A stretch of DNA of 64,000 nucleotides from Actinomadura barringtoniae (GTDB taxonomy: Bacteria; Actinomycetota; Actinomycetes; Streptosporangiales; Streptosporangiaceae), in NCBI RefSeq assembly GCF_017573505.1, contig NZ_JAGEOJ010000006.1, positions 1 through 64,000 of the forward strand, written 5' to 3'. A program made the translations under genes and the position numbers. This document shows positions 36,317 to 45,306 of the stretch, piece by piece. The notes below the pieces were generated by a model. It made no database searches. It worked only from the letters and a program-made list of their open reading frames with translations, and had not been told where the DNA came from. How positions within the stretch are numbered: position 1 is the stretch's first letter; each line of letters begins with the position of its first letter.

Positions 36317-37382
36317 GTGACTCGTAGGCGGCCATGACGATGCCGAGCCCGCGCGCGTAGCCGTCGTTCCACAGCACCTGGTTCATCACGTACGACACCG
36401 TCATCCGGTTGTCGACGTCGACCAGGACCACCGAGCCGCCCCAGCCGCCCCACGAGCACGTTCGGCCTTCGAGGCGGTAGCCCATGCCCCAGTGGATCGG
36501 CATGCCCAGAATGCGGTCCTCGCCCGCGTACTGCTCCTCGAAGACGCGCTCGCAGCCCGCCTCCGACAGCAGCCGTACGCCGCCGGCCGCGCCACGGCCC
36601 ACTCCCCCGCTCGCCAGCATCGACTGAACGGCGGCGACGGAACGGGCGTTGCCGATCCCGCCGATGGCCGCGAGCCCGGCCCGCCGCCAAGCCTCGGTGT
36701 TGGCGTCGGACACCCCGACCTGGAAGCCGTCCGGGCGGTCACCCTCGGGCGCGGCGATCAGCGGGGCGACGCGGTGGTCGTGCTCGGCGGGCAGCCCGAT
36801 GTGGAAGTCGGCGCCGAGCGGCCCGGCGACCTCCTCGGCGAAGAACGCGCCGAGGCTGCGGCCGGTCACGCGGCGGACGACCTCGCCGACCAGGAAGCCG
36901 AACGTGATCGAGTGGTAGCCGCCCACGGTGCCCGGTTCCCATTGGGGCGCCTGCGCGGCCAGCAGCGCGGTCATGGCCTGCGCGTCGAGGAGGTCGGTGG
37001 CCGTGACCGGCTTGTCCCAGTCCGGCAGGCCCGCGGTGTGCCCGAGCAGGTGCCGGACGAGTACCCCTTCCTTGCCCGCCGCCGCGAACTCGGGCCAGTA
37101 GCGCGCGACCGGCGCGTCCAGGTCGAGCTCGCCGCGATCGGCGAGGATCAGCGCGCACAGCGCGGTCATCGTCTTGGTCGTGGACCAGACGCCGGTGATG
37201 GTGTCGCGCTCCCATGGAACGCTGCGAGCCTGGTCGGCGTACCCGCCCCAGATGTCGACGACCGGCTCGCCGTCCACGACGACCGACGCCGACGCGCCCA
37301 CGTCCTCGGTGTCCAGCGAGGCCGCCAGCGCCTCGGCCACCGGCTCGAAGCGGCCCTCGAACGTGCCCCGAATCTCAGCCAC
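36306..37382 (-). CDS. Serine hydrolase, beta-lactamase-related (EstB-like esterase)
   Basis: A 358-residue cytoplasmic family VIII esterase-type protein. The nucleophile motif WSTTK places Ser67 and Lys70 in the expected SxxK arrangement. A tyrosine in GYHSITFG (near residue 156) and GGWGGSVVLVDV near the end complete the active site. In contrast to the 27.9-kb homologue, all key residues are present. There is no signal peptide. It probably hydrolyses small esters or amides. ATG 37382 begins MAEIRGTFEGRFE, typical of the actinobacterial branch. Confidence 0.88.
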   Translation of the reverse strand: MAEIRGTFEGRFEPVAEALAASLDTEDVGASASVVVDGEPVVDIWGGYADQARSVPWERDTITGVWSTTKTMTALCALILADRGELDLDAPVARYWPEFAAAGKEGVLVRHLLGHTAGLPDWDKPVTATDLLDAQAMTALLAAQAPQWEPGTVGGYHSITFGFLVGEVVRRVTGRSLGAFFAEEVAGPLGADFHIGLPAEHDHRVAPLIAAPEGDRPDGFQVGVSDANTEAWRRAGLAAIGGIGNARSVAAVQSMLASGGVGRGAAGGVRLLSEAGCERVFEEQYAGEDRILGMPIHWGMGYRLEGRTCSWGGWGGSVVLVDVDNRMTVSYVMNQVLWNDGYARGLGIVMAAYESLTG

Positions 37383-37451
37383 GGCCGCAAGGTAACCCGG
37401 CCCGAACCGGCCGAGCCACTCAATTTCCGGCAGGCGCGCCCGCCGACAAGA

Positions 37452-37943
37452 TCAGTCGGCGCGGCGGCGTTCCAGGAAGGCCACGTCACGCCACTCGGAC
37501 GTGCCATTGAAGTCGTGACGGCCCATCCGTTCGCGGACGCCGACCATGCGGAAGCCGAACGCCTCGTGGAGGCGGATGCTCGCGGCGTTCTCGGGGAAGA
37601 TGCCCGCCTGCAGGGTCCAGACGTCGCCGCGGTCGGTGGAGTCGATCAAGGCGCCGAGCAGCGTGCGGCCGACGCCCCGGCCCTGGGCCTCGGGGTGGAT
37701 GTAGATCGACACCTCGGCGACGCCGGAGAAGACGGCGCGGTCGGAGATCGGCGAGAGCGCGGCCCAGCCGAGCACGCGCTCGGCGTCGCGGGCAACGAAG
37801 CGGTGGCCGGGAAGCTTCCCAGCGTCGAACTTCTCCCAGGCCGGGGCGGCGGTCTCGAACGTCGCGTTCCCGCCGTCGATCCCGGCCTGGAAGATGGCGA
37901 GCACCTCGTCGGCGTGCTCGGGCAGCATCGGTGTGATCTCCAC
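37452..37943 (-). CDS. GNAT N-acetyltransferase, phosphinothricin acetyltransferase-like
   Basis: A 163-residue GNAT protein. The acetyl-CoA site is EVSIYIHPEAQGRGVGRTLL, and the later IFPENAASIRLHEAFGFRMVGV with GRHDFNGTSEWRDV is characteristic of the PAT/MddA group. This group acetylates phosphinothricin or methionine sulfone and sulfoximine. The start is GTG 37943, with AGGGG very near; an internal ATG at codon 6 is possible. It is transcribed leftward just before the serine hydrolase gene (69 bp), perhaps in the same unit. Confidence 0.85.
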   Translation of the reverse strand: MEITPMLPEHADEVLAIFQAGIDGGNATFETAAPAWEKFDAGKLPGHRFVARDAERVLGWAALSPISDRAVFSGVAEVSIYIHPEAQGRGVGRTLLGALIDSTDRGDVWTLQAGIFPENAASIRLHEAFGFRMVGVRERMGRHDFNGTSEWRDVAFLERRRAD

Positions 37944-38036
37944 GCCCCTACTGTACGGATGGGACGTGTGGGCACAAAAAGGGCACTCCCCCTCGGCACC
38001 CTCTCGACTCTCCCTCGGCTTCCCCTCCGCCTCAGC

Positions 38037-39581
38037 TCAACGACGCCCAGGCGTCCTGATCAAGATCACGGACAGCGCCGCCCCGGTGAGAGCGACCCCG
38101 GCCGCCACGAAGAACAGCACGTTCAGCCCGTTCACCACGCCGTGCTCGGCGGCGGAGATCACAGGCCCGCGCAGTCCGGCGGGCAGGTGCGCGGCGACCG
38201 CCTTGATCTGCCCACCGGACGCGGCCCCGGCGAGGTCGTGCACCGGGAGGTGCCTGCCCGCCAGGTCCCGTCCCATCGTGTGCGTGACCCGGCGCCCGAG
38301 GATCGCGCCGTAGATCGCGATGCCCATCGCCATGGCCGTCTGGCTCACGGTGTTGTTGACGCCCGCCGCCATCCCCAGCCGCGGCCCGTCGGCCACCTCC
38401 ATGGACAGCGATCCGATCGCCGGCAGGGCCATCCCCAGCCCGAACCCCGCGATGATCATGCCCGGCGCGAGGTGCGTCCAGGACGAGCCGACCGTCAGCC
38501 CGTGCATCACCACGAGGCCGGCACCGACCAGCGCCAGCCCGGCGGTCGGCAGCAGCCAGGTGGGCAGCCGGTCCATGAACGCGCCCGCAGCCGGGCCCGC
38601 CAGCAGGATCGGGATGTTGACCGCGAGAAAGCACAGGCCGGTCTTGAACGCCGAGTAGTCGAGCTGGTTCTGGAAGTAGAGCGACAGATAGACCAGCAGC
38701 GCGAAGAAGCTGCCGTGCGTGGCGACCGTGCTGAGCTGCGTTCCGCTGAACGAGCGGGAGCGGAACAGCGACAGGTCCAGCATCGGCTCCTTGTGCACCG
38801 CCTCGACCACGATGAACGCCGCCATGAAGACCACGGCGCCCGCGAACATCGCGATCACCCGCGCACTCGACCAACCGTAGTCCTCGCCCCTCAGCAGCCC
38901 GACCATCAGCAGGATCAAGGAAGCCGTCAAAGTGACGAGGCCGCCCACGTCCAGGCTCTTGCCCTGGCGGAGCTCCTCCTCGCGCGGCAGCTTGAGCCAG
39001 CCGATCAGCAGCGTGACGATCGCGAACGGGATGTTGACGTAGAAGACCCAGCGCCAGTCGATGCCCGCGACCAGCGCGCCGCCCAGCAGCGGGCCGAGCG
39101 CCACGGCGACCCCGGCGGCGGCGCCGCGGACCCCGAACGCCAGGCCCCGCATCCGGCCGTCGTAGACCTGCGCGACGAGGGCGAGCGTCGTCGCGAACAT
39201 GATCGCGCCCGCGATCCCCTGCGCGGCCCGCGCCCAGATGAGCACCCCGGGACTCTGCGCCAGCCCGCACGCCAGCGACGCCAGCCCGAAGCCCGCGACG
39301 CCGATCAGGAACATCAGGCGGCGCCCGACCCGGTCCCCCAGCGACCCGGCGGTCAGCTGGAAGACCGCGGTGGCGAGGGTGAACGAGTTGACCACCCATT
39401 GCAGGTCGGTGAGGTCGGCGCCCAGGTCGCGCTGGATGTCCGGGAGCGCCACGGTGACGATCGTGGCGCTCATCATGAGCATCGACACGGCGGTGACGAT
39501 CGCCACGAGCGGCCACCAGCCGGCCTGCTCACCACCGTTCTCCGCTCCCACCGCGTCCGCGACGGGCTTCTGCACAGTCAT
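38037..39581 (-). CDS. MFS drug exporter, DHA2 family (14 TM)
   Basis: A 514-residue EmrB/QacA-type exporter. Helix 1 shows SMLMMSATIVTVALPDIQRDLG, helix 2 WVVNSFTLATAVFQLTAGSL with the loop GDRVGRRLMFLIG, and helix 5 VAVALGPLLGGALVAGIDWRWVFYVN, the family motif C. It would expel hydrophobic drugs driven by protons. It is divergent from a TetR gene that overlooks three stacked palindromes, so it is very likely inducible by its substrate. ATG 39581 begins MTVQKPVADA. Confidence 0.9.
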   Translation of the reverse strand: MTVQKPVADAVGAENGGEQAGWWPLVAIVTAVSMLMMSATIVTVALPDIQRDLGADLTDLQWVVNSFTLATAVFQLTAGSLGDRVGRRLMFLIGVAGFGLASLACGLAQSPGVLIWARAAQGIAGAIMFATTLALVAQVYDGRMRGLAFGVRGAAAGVAVALGPLLGGALVAGIDWRWVFYVNIPFAIVTLLIGWLKLPREEELRQGKSLDVGGLVTLTASLILLMVGLLRGEDYGWSSARVIAMFAGAVVFMAAFIVVEAVHKEPMLDLSLFRSRSFSGTQLSTVATHGSFFALLVYLSLYFQNQLDYSAFKTGLCFLAVNIPILLAGPAAGAFMDRLPTWLLPTAGLALVGAGLVVMHGLTVGSSWTHLAPGMIIAGFGLGMALPAIGSLSMEVADGPRLGMAAGVNNTVSQTAMAMGIAIYGAILGRRVTHTMGRDLAGRHLPVHDLAGAASGGQIKAVAAHLPAGLRGPVISAAEHGVVNGLNVLFFVAAGVALTGAALSVILIRTPGRR

Positions 39582-39614
39582 CGGTCTCGCCTGACCCTTC
39601 GAATCGGGGGCTTC

Positions 39615-39669
39615 CCTAGCAACGCTAGGCGCAGACTAGCAACGCTAGGGAGCCCTATCAATGCTAGGG
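39615..39669. promoter_or_regulatory. Triple TetR operator array
   Basis: Three near-identical dyads lie in tandem: CCTAGCAACGCTAGG (39615-39629), CTAGCAACGCTAG (39636-39648) and CCCTATCAATGCTAGGG (39653-39669). The half-site is CTAGC with a 3-bp centre. Centres lie at about 39622, 39642 and 39661, so they repeat every 19-20 bp, close to two helical turns. The last one ends 9 bp before the TetR start codon, and the first is 33 bp from the exporter start. Confidence 0.8.
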
Positions 39670-39678
39670 TGAGGCCCC

Positions 39679-40362
39679 ATGGCAGACCGTGCGCACCTGT
39701 GGCGGGAGGAGCGGGAGGCCGATCCCCGCCTGAGCCGGGCCGAGATCGTGCAGGCCGCCCTCGCCCTCTTCGAGCGGGACGGCTTCGAGTCGTTCAGCAT
39801 GCGCGGGCTGGCGTCGGAGCTGAACATCAAGTCGCCGTCGCTCTACTGGCACTTCCGCAGCAAAGAAGAGCTGTTCGACCTGGTCGTCGACGCCGTGCTC
39901 GGCGAGTGCCGGCTGCCCGCCGACGACGAGGGCGCAGGCGCAGGCGAGTGGACCGAACGGCTGGCCGCCGCCGCCCGCGAGATCCGCCGCGTTCTGCTGG
40001 CCAACCCCGCGGCGACCCGGCTACTGAACGGCCGCGTGCCGCTCGGGCCGAACTGGATGCGCCTCGCCGAGTTCGTGATCGGCACGCTGCGGCGCGCGGG
40101 CGCGAGCGACGCGTTCGCCAACCGCTGCTACCTGGTGTTCCTCTACTACGCGGTGGGTTATGTGACCCAGGAGATCGCGTTCGGCACCGGCGCCGAGGCC
40201 AGGGAACGGCTCGACGAGATCCAGGAGTACGTGCGGGGCCTGCCGCCTGAGCAGTACCCGAACCTCGTCGCCGTCACCGCCGCCGTCACCGACCGCGGCC
40301 TGGACGAGCGCTTCGAGCTCGGCCTGCGCGGCATCATCGGCGGCTTCAAGGACGAGCTTTGA
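39679..40362 (+). CDS. TetR family transcriptional regulator (TetR-class, C-terminal TetR_C domain)
   Basis: A 227-residue repressor of the true TetR-like class. The N-terminal region has PRLSRAEIVQAALALFERDG, FSMRGLASELNIKSPSLYWH and FRSKEELFDLVVDAVL, the same order as in TetR(A), with a C-terminal tetracyclin-repressor-like domain. It is divergent from the DHA2 exporter and faces three tandem dyads. ATG 39679 has a GTGAGGCCCC leader with GAGG. The 3' end overlaps the convergent GntR gene by 17 bp. Confidence 0.9.
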   Translation: MADRAHLWREEREADPRLSRAEIVQAALALFERDGFESFSMRGLASELNIKSPSLYWHFRSKEELFDLVVDAVLGECRLPADDEGAGAGEWTERLAAAAREIRRVLLANPAATRLLNGRVPLGPNWMRLAEFVIGTLRRAGASDAFANRCYLVFLYYAVGYVTQEIAFGTGAEARERLDEIQEYVRGLPPEQYPNLVAVTAAVTDRGLDERFELGLRGIIGGFKDEL

Positions 40363-41038
40363 GGTAGGCGACGGTGCGGCGCAGTTCCTCCTCGATGGTC
40401 GCCGCCGCCCCGGCCGCGTCCCGTGCGCGAATCGCCTCGACCAGGCCGGTGTGCGCGGCGCGGCCGTGGTCCCCCTCGGCGGTCGGGACGTCGATCAGCC
40501 TCACCAGATCGAGCAGCCCCTCCCGCAACACCGGTAGGAACTCGCCGAAGAGGTCTCCCAGCAGCGGATTGTGCGCGGCGGCCACGACGGCCACGTGCAA
40601 GGCGATGTCGGCGTCGATGAACGGCTCGTCCGGCCCCCCGGCGGCCTCGCCCCTCGCGGCAAGGGCCCGGTCCATCGCGGCCAGGTCCTCGTCCGTACGC
40701 CGCGCGGCCGCAAGCTCGGCGGCCCGGACCTCGATCATCATCCGGATCTCGTAGACGTCACCGACCGAGGCCCGCCGGAGCCGCGTCTGGAGGTCCTCCT
40801 CCGGCTCGGTCGCGATGACGAAGACGCCCGACCCCTGCCGCGCCTGGAGCAGGCCCGCCCCCGCCAGCGCCCGGATCGCCTCCCGTACGGTCGAACGCCC
40901 CACGCCCAGCTGCGCCGCCAGCGTGGTCTCCCCCGGCAGCTTCGTGCCGACCGGCCACTCCCCGCTCGTGATCTGCTCGCGCAGGTGCAGGGCGGCCTGT
41001 TCGACCAGCGGGCTGGGGCGGAGCGGACCTAGTGGCAT
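40346..41038 (-). CDS. GntR/FadR-family transcriptional regulator
   Basis: A 230-residue regulator with a winged helix at residues about 10-75 (EQITSGEWPVGTKLPGETTL and GVGRSTVREAIRALAGAGLL, QARQGSGVFV). A FCD ligand domain follows, with metal-ligand histidines in DADIALHVAVVAAAHNPLL and AAHTGLVEAIRARD. FCD members respond to organic acids or sugars. ATG 41038 (MPLGPLRPSP) is preferred over the TTG one codon upstream. The gene is divergent from the leuA leader, with only 58 bp between them; a link with leucine or branched-chain metabolism is possible but not shown. Confidence 0.88.
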   Translation of the reverse strand: MPLGPLRPSPLVEQAALHLREQITSGEWPVGTKLPGETTLAAQLGVGRSTVREAIRALAGAGLLQARQGSGVFVIATEPEEDLQTRLRRASVGDVYEIRMMIEVRAAELAAARRTDEDLAAMDRALAARGEAAGGPDEPFIDADIALHVAVVAAAHNPLLGDLFGEFLPVLREGLLDLVRLIDVPTAEGDHGRAAHTGLVEAIRARDAAGAAATIEEELRRTVAYLKARP

Positions 41039-41096
41039 CAACGATCCTAGTCATCAGGTTGTCTGAGGAGCTGAGATGTGGTTAGAGTACCGGATC

Positions 41097-41141
41097 ATGA
41101 CGCTGTTCGGTCTGCTTCTCGGGCGCCGCGGCGGGGCCTGA
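41097..41141 (+). CDS. leuA leader peptide (attenuator peptide)
   Basis: A 14-codon reading frame, MTLFGLLLGRRGGA, with four leucine codons among residues 3-8 and a stop followed by GC-rich hairpins. It lies 70 bp before leuA. The stacked Leu codons and the arginine-glycine end are like known leuA leader peptides of actinomycetes. Ribosome stalling at these codons when leucyl-tRNA is scarce would alter the folding of the RNA behind it. This is inferred from the architecture; there is no separate function for the peptide. Confidence 0.85.
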   Translation: MTLFGLLLGRRGGA

Positions 41142-41200
41142 AACGACCGGCACCCCGCCGCGGGGTTCGGTGCTGCCGGTCTTCAGACCGACGGCAAGGA
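41126..41200 (+). promoter_or_regulatory. leuA leader: leuA transcription attenuator hairpins
   Basis: CCGCGGCGGGG (41126-41136, inside the leader peptide frame) and CCCCGCCGCGG (41153-41163) form a perfect 11-bp stem. Two competing options are seen: ACCGGCACC (41146-41154) with GGTGC..CCGGT (41169-41180), and TGCCGGTC (41174-41181) with GAC..CGGCA (41186-41196). Mutually exclusive stems of this type are the form of a classical attenuator. Confidence 0.7.
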
Positions 41201-41211
41201 CACCACCGAAC

Positions 41212-43011
41212 GTGAACAGCTTCCCGACCCTGCGCACGCCCGACGGCCCCGTTCCCGGCGACGCGCCCGCCTGGAATCCGCAGCGCGGCAGCGCGATGCC
41301 GTACCACCGCTACCGCCCGGCGCACGAACGAGTAGCGATCCTGAACGAGGACCGCGCATGGCCCGCCCGGCGCATCGAACGGGCGCCGCTGTGGGTGCCG
41401 GTCGACCTGCGCGACGGCAACCAGGCCCTGGCCGAGCCGATGGACCCGGCCCGCAAGCGCCGCTTCTTCGACCTCATGGTCACGATGGGCTTCAAGGAGA
41501 TCGAGGTCGGCTATCCGTCGGCCAGCCAGACCGACTTCGATTTCGTCCGCGACCTGGCCGAGCCCGGCGTGGTGCCCGACGACGTGACGATCGTGGTCTT
41601 CACCCCGGCCCGCCGCGACCTCATCGAACGGACCTTCGCCTCCATCGAAGGCGTACCCCGTGCGGTCGTTCACCTCTACACCGCGACCGCGCCGACCTGG
41701 CGGAACGTCGTCCTCGGCCGCGACCGCAAGGACCTGCACGCGCTCATCCTGGACGCCGCCACGCACGTGGCCCGCCTGGCGGGCGACCGCCCCGGCGTGC
41801 GCTTCGAGTTCTCGCCGGAGGTCTTCAACCTCACCGAGCCCGACTACGTGCTGGAGGTGTGCGACAGCCTGACCGCGCTGTGGGACGCCTCCCCCGACCG
41901 GCCCGTGATCCACAACCTGCCCGCCACGGTCGAGATCGCGACGCCGAACGTCTACGCCGACCAGATCGAGTACATGCACCGCCATCTGGCCCGCCGCGAC
42001 GCGGTCATCCTGTCGGTGCACCCGCACAACGACCGCGGCACCGGCGTCGCGTGCGCCGAGCTGGCGGTGCTGGCCGGGGCGCAGCGCGTGGAGGGCTGCC
42101 TGTTCGGCAACGGCGAGCGCACCGGCAACGTCGACCTGGTCACGCTCGCGCTGAACCTGCACGGCCAGGGCGTGGACCCGCGGATCGACTTCTCCGACAT
42201 CGACGAGATCCGCCGCACCGTCGAGCACTGCAACCGGATCGGCGTGCACGAGCGGCACCCCTACGGCGGCGACCTGGTCTACACCGCGTTCTCCGGAACG
42301 CATCAGGACGCGATCCGCAAGGGCATGGCGCACCACGCGCGGCAGGCGGCCGAGCTGGGCGTGCCCGCCGGGCAGGCGCCGTGGAACGTCCCGTACCTGC
42401 CGATCGACCCGGCCGACGTCGGGCGCGACTACGAGGCGGTCATCCGGGTCAACAGCCAGTCCGGCAAGGGTGGGATCTCCTACCTGCTGCAGACCGGCTA
42501 CGGGCTGGACCTGCCGCGCCGCCTGCAGATCGAGTTCGCCCAGATCGTTCAGCGGGCGACCGACGACGGCGGCACGGAAGTGAGCGCCAAGGAGCTGTGG
42601 GACCTCTTCCAGGCCGAGTACATCGACCGCGCGGACGAGGGCCCGGTCGTGCTGACCGGCTGGCGCACCGCACACACCGGTCCGCAGCGGCACGACTTCA
42701 CCGCCGAGCTGCGCATCGACGGCGAGGAGAGCGTGCACGCCGGATCGGGCAACGGCCCGCTGGCCGCGCTGACCGCGGCGCTCGCCGCCGCCGGGATCCC
42801 GGTCGAGATCCTGCACCACTCCGAGAACGCCACCGGTCCCGGCTCCGACAGCCGCGCCGCCGCGTACGTGGAGTGCCGCGTCGACGGAACGGTCTCGTGG
42901 GGCGTCGGCATCGACACCTCCATCCTCACCGCGTCCGTGCACGCCGTTCTGTCGGCGGCGAACCGTGCGGCTGTGCCGGCGGCGAACCGTGCGGCCAGTA
43001 CAGGTCGCTGA
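41212..43011 (+). CDS. leuA: 2-isopropylmalate synthase
   Basis: A 599-residue LeuA of the long actinobacterial class. It condenses acetyl-CoA with 2-oxoisovalerate, the first step of leucine synthesis, and is inhibited by leucine. The TIM barrel shows VDLRDGNQALAEPM (substrate and metal site), EVGYPSASQTDFDF, VIHNLPATVEIATPNVYAD, SVHPHNDRGTG and NGERTGNVDLV. A C-terminal LeuA dimerisation/regulatory domain (about 440-580) follows. GTG 41212 follows AAGGACACCACCG. The last 20 residues include a 24-bp tandem duplication (AANRAAVPAANRAAS). Confidence 0.96.
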   Translation: MNSFPTLRTPDGPVPGDAPAWNPQRGSAMPYHRYRPAHERVAILNEDRAWPARRIERAPLWVPVDLRDGNQALAEPMDPARKRRFFDLMVTMGFKEIEVGYPSASQTDFDFVRDLAEPGVVPDDVTIVVFTPARRDLIERTFASIEGVPRAVVHLYTATAPTWRNVVLGRDRKDLHALILDAATHVARLAGDRPGVRFEFSPEVFNLTEPDYVLEVCDSLTALWDASPDRPVIHNLPATVEIATPNVYADQIEYMHRHLARRDAVILSVHPHNDRGTGVACAELAVLAGAQRVEGCLFGNGERTGNVDLVTLALNLHGQGVDPRIDFSDIDEIRRTVEHCNRIGVHERHPYGGDLVYTAFSGTHQDAIRKGMAHHARQAAELGVPAGQAPWNVPYLPIDPADVGRDYEAVIRVNSQSGKGGISYLLQTGYGLDLPRRLQIEFAQIVQRATDDGGTEVSAKELWDLFQAEYIDRADEGPVVLTGWRTAHTGPQRHDFTAELRIDGEESVHAGSGNGPLAALTAALAAAGIPVEILHHSENATGPGSDSRAAAYVECRVDGTVSWGVGIDTSILTASVHAVLSAANRAAVPAANRAASTGR

Positions 43012-43085
43012 GATTGTTCTGTGACCTTTGGCGAGGAATGTACGACCTCGTAGAGATCATTTTCGAATCCCCTCGGAGGTGCGGG

Positions 43086-45059
43086 TTGCTTAGGAGATCC
43101 CTGAGACGAACCCCGCAGACGGTCGCGGTCGCCGTGCTCACCGGCACGGCCCTGGCAGGCGTGAGCGGCCTCAGCGCCGCGCACGCCGCAGCCCCACCCA
43201 AGATCGTGGTGAAGGACGGGCTGACGCAGCCCGTCTTCTCCTACAAGGACGCGATCCGCGAGCACGTCTACGTCGAAGCCGGCCTCGACACCGACGGCGA
43301 CGGCAAGCGCGACCGCGTCAACGTCGACATCGTGCGGCCCAAGGAGAGCGACGCGGGCCTCAAGGTGCCGGTCATCATGGACGCCAGCCCGTACTACGAC
43401 AACCTCGGGCGCGGCAACGAGAGCGAGAAGAAAGTCTACGACGCCGCGGGCAACCCGGTGAAGTTCCCGCTCTTCTACGACAACTACTTCGTGCCGCGCG
43501 GCTACGCGTTCCTCGCGGTGGACGCGATCGGCAGCAACAAGTCCGACGGCTGCCCGGGCGTCGGCGAATCCGACGTGCTCGGCACCAAGGCGGTCATCGA
43601 CTGGCTGAACGGGCGGGCCAAGGCCACCAAGGCCGACGGCACGCCGGTGAAGGCGAGCTGGACCACCGGCCGCACCGGCATGATCGGCAAGTCCTGGGAC
43701 GGCACGCTGGCCAACGGCGTCGCCTCCACGGGCGTGCGCGGGCTGGAGACCATCGTCCCGATCTCGGCGATCAGCAGCTGGTACGACTACAGCCGCATGA
43801 ACGGCGTGAAGTACTGGGAGGACGAGCAGCCCTACCTCGCCGACCTGGTCGACACCGACCCACCCGCCAAGTGCGCCTCGGTCGTCGCCGCGCACGACGC
43901 CGGCGAGGACGACGCGACCGGCGACTACAACGACTACTGGAACCACCGCAACTACCGGAACGGCACGTTCGGCAACGCCAAGAACGTGCGCGCCAGCGTG
44001 TTCTTCTACCACGGCGTGAACGACCTCAACGTCAAGGACAACCACTTCGCCCAGTGGTGGTCCGACCTGGGCAAGAACGGCGTCGTCCGCAAGGTGTGGC
44101 TGTCGCAGACCGGCCATGTCGACCCGTTCGACATCCGCCGCGACGACTGGGTGAACACCCTGCACAAGTGGTTCGACCACGAGCTGCAGAAGATCAACAA
44201 CGACGCGCTGCGCGAGCCGCGCGCCGACATCGAGGTCGGTCCCGACAAGTGGATCACGCAGTCGTCGTGGCCCGCCCGCGACAGTAAGCGCGTGTCGCTG
44301 GTGCCCGCCGCGGACGGTTCGCTCGGCACCAAGCCCGCCCCGCACGGCACGACCGGCGCGTTCACCGACGGTCCCGGCACGGACGGCTACGGCCTGCCCG
44401 AGGCGGACATGGTCGCCGACCCGACGACCGCCAACCCGAACAGGCTCGCCTACGTGTCCGCGCCGCTACCGGCGACCGGACGGCTGTCCGGCACCCCGGA
44501 CGCCAAGATCAAGGTGAAGCTCGACAAGCCGGACGCCAACGTGACGGCGCTGCTGGTGGACTACGGCACCGACACGCGGGTGGACTACCTCGGCGCGGGC
44601 TCGGGCATCCAGACCCTCACCACCGAGGACTGCCACGGCGAGAGCATCCCGACCGACGACGCCTGCTACAAGCAGACCCGGACCAAGACCGTCACGTCCG
44701 ACGTCAACGTGGTGGCGCGCGGCTGGATGGACCTGCAGAACCGGTCCTCGCTGAGCAAACCGTCGCCGCTCACCCCGGGCACGTTCTACACGGTCCGCTG
44801 GAACACGCTCTCCCAGGAGTACGTGTTCAAGAAGGGCCACCGGGTGGCGCTGGTCCTCTCGGGCGCCGACTACGACTACAACACCGAGAAGGCGACGGGC
44901 GCGCAGGTCACGATCGACCTGTCCGGCACGTCCATCACCGTCCCGATCGTCGCGGGCGGCGATGAGGCGAGCACGCTGGTCGCGCCGAACGAGTCCAAGG
45001 GCGCGTGGCGCGGTCCGCAGCACGTGAACCTGCCCCGCCAGGAGAAGAAGCTCTACTAA
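43086..45059 (+). CDS. Secreted X-prolyl dipeptidyl aminopeptidase-type hydrolase (CocE/NonD)
   Basis: A 657-residue exported serine hydrolase of the CocE/NonD/PepX family. The signal peptide (LRRSLRRTPQTVAVAVLTGT, cleaved after SAAHA) is followed by the alpha/beta domain. The nucleophile elbow is GMIGKSWDGTLANG, and a DVNDLNVKDNH-like acid region and the GHVDPF histidine come later. A C-terminal jelly-roll domain, typical of PepX, begins around residue 400. It would remove Xaa-Pro dipeptides or cleave esters outside the cell. I chose TTG 43086 because GGAGG precedes it at 7 bp and the signal sequence fits; ATG 43038 is possible. Confidence 0.85.
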   Translation: MLRRSLRRTPQTVAVAVLTGTALAGVSGLSAAHAAAPPKIVVKDGLTQPVFSYKDAIREHVYVEAGLDTDGDGKRDRVNVDIVRPKESDAGLKVPVIMDASPYYDNLGRGNESEKKVYDAAGNPVKFPLFYDNYFVPRGYAFLAVDAIGSNKSDGCPGVGESDVLGTKAVIDWLNGRAKATKADGTPVKASWTTGRTGMIGKSWDGTLANGVASTGVRGLETIVPISAISSWYDYSRMNGVKYWEDEQPYLADLVDTDPPAKCASVVAAHDAGEDDATGDYNDYWNHRNYRNGTFGNAKNVRASVFFYHGVNDLNVKDNHFAQWWSDLGKNGVVRKVWLSQTGHVDPFDIRRDDWVNTLHKWFDHELQKINNDALREPRADIEVGPDKWITQSSWPARDSKRVSLVPAADGSLGTKPAPHGTTGAFTDGPGTDGYGLPEADMVADPTTANPNRLAYVSAPLPATGRLSGTPDAKIKVKLDKPDANVTALLVDYGTDTRVDYLGAGSGIQTLTTEDCHGESIPTDDACYKQTRTKTVTSDVNVVARGWMDLQNRSSLSKPSPLTPGTFYTVRWNTLSQEYVFKKGHRVALVLSGADYDYNTEKATGAQVTIDLSGTSITVPIVAGGDEASTLVAPNESKGAWRGPQHVNLPRQEKKLY

Positions 45060-45306
45060 CCGATCACCTCGACCTGGCCGTCGTCCCTTCCGGGGGCGGC
45101 GGCCTCGTCGCGTCCGGCCGTCCCGTCCGGCCCCCGTCCCGTCCGGCCCCGGCCAGCGGGGCGCTCGCCCGCCGTGCGACAACAGCGAGGACCGCGACAA
45201 TTGGGGTGAACGACACCAAAGATTATGAAGCACTGACATTTACCGGCTGAGGCCCCAGGCATACGAGTGCGCCGTAGGCGATCGCTTCGATCCCTGGAGG
45301 CACTCG

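Noticed and set aside
38032..39516. 494-residue minus-strand frame within the DHA2 exporter
   Set aside because: Lacks membrane helices or motifs and is in the +1 shadow of the exporter.
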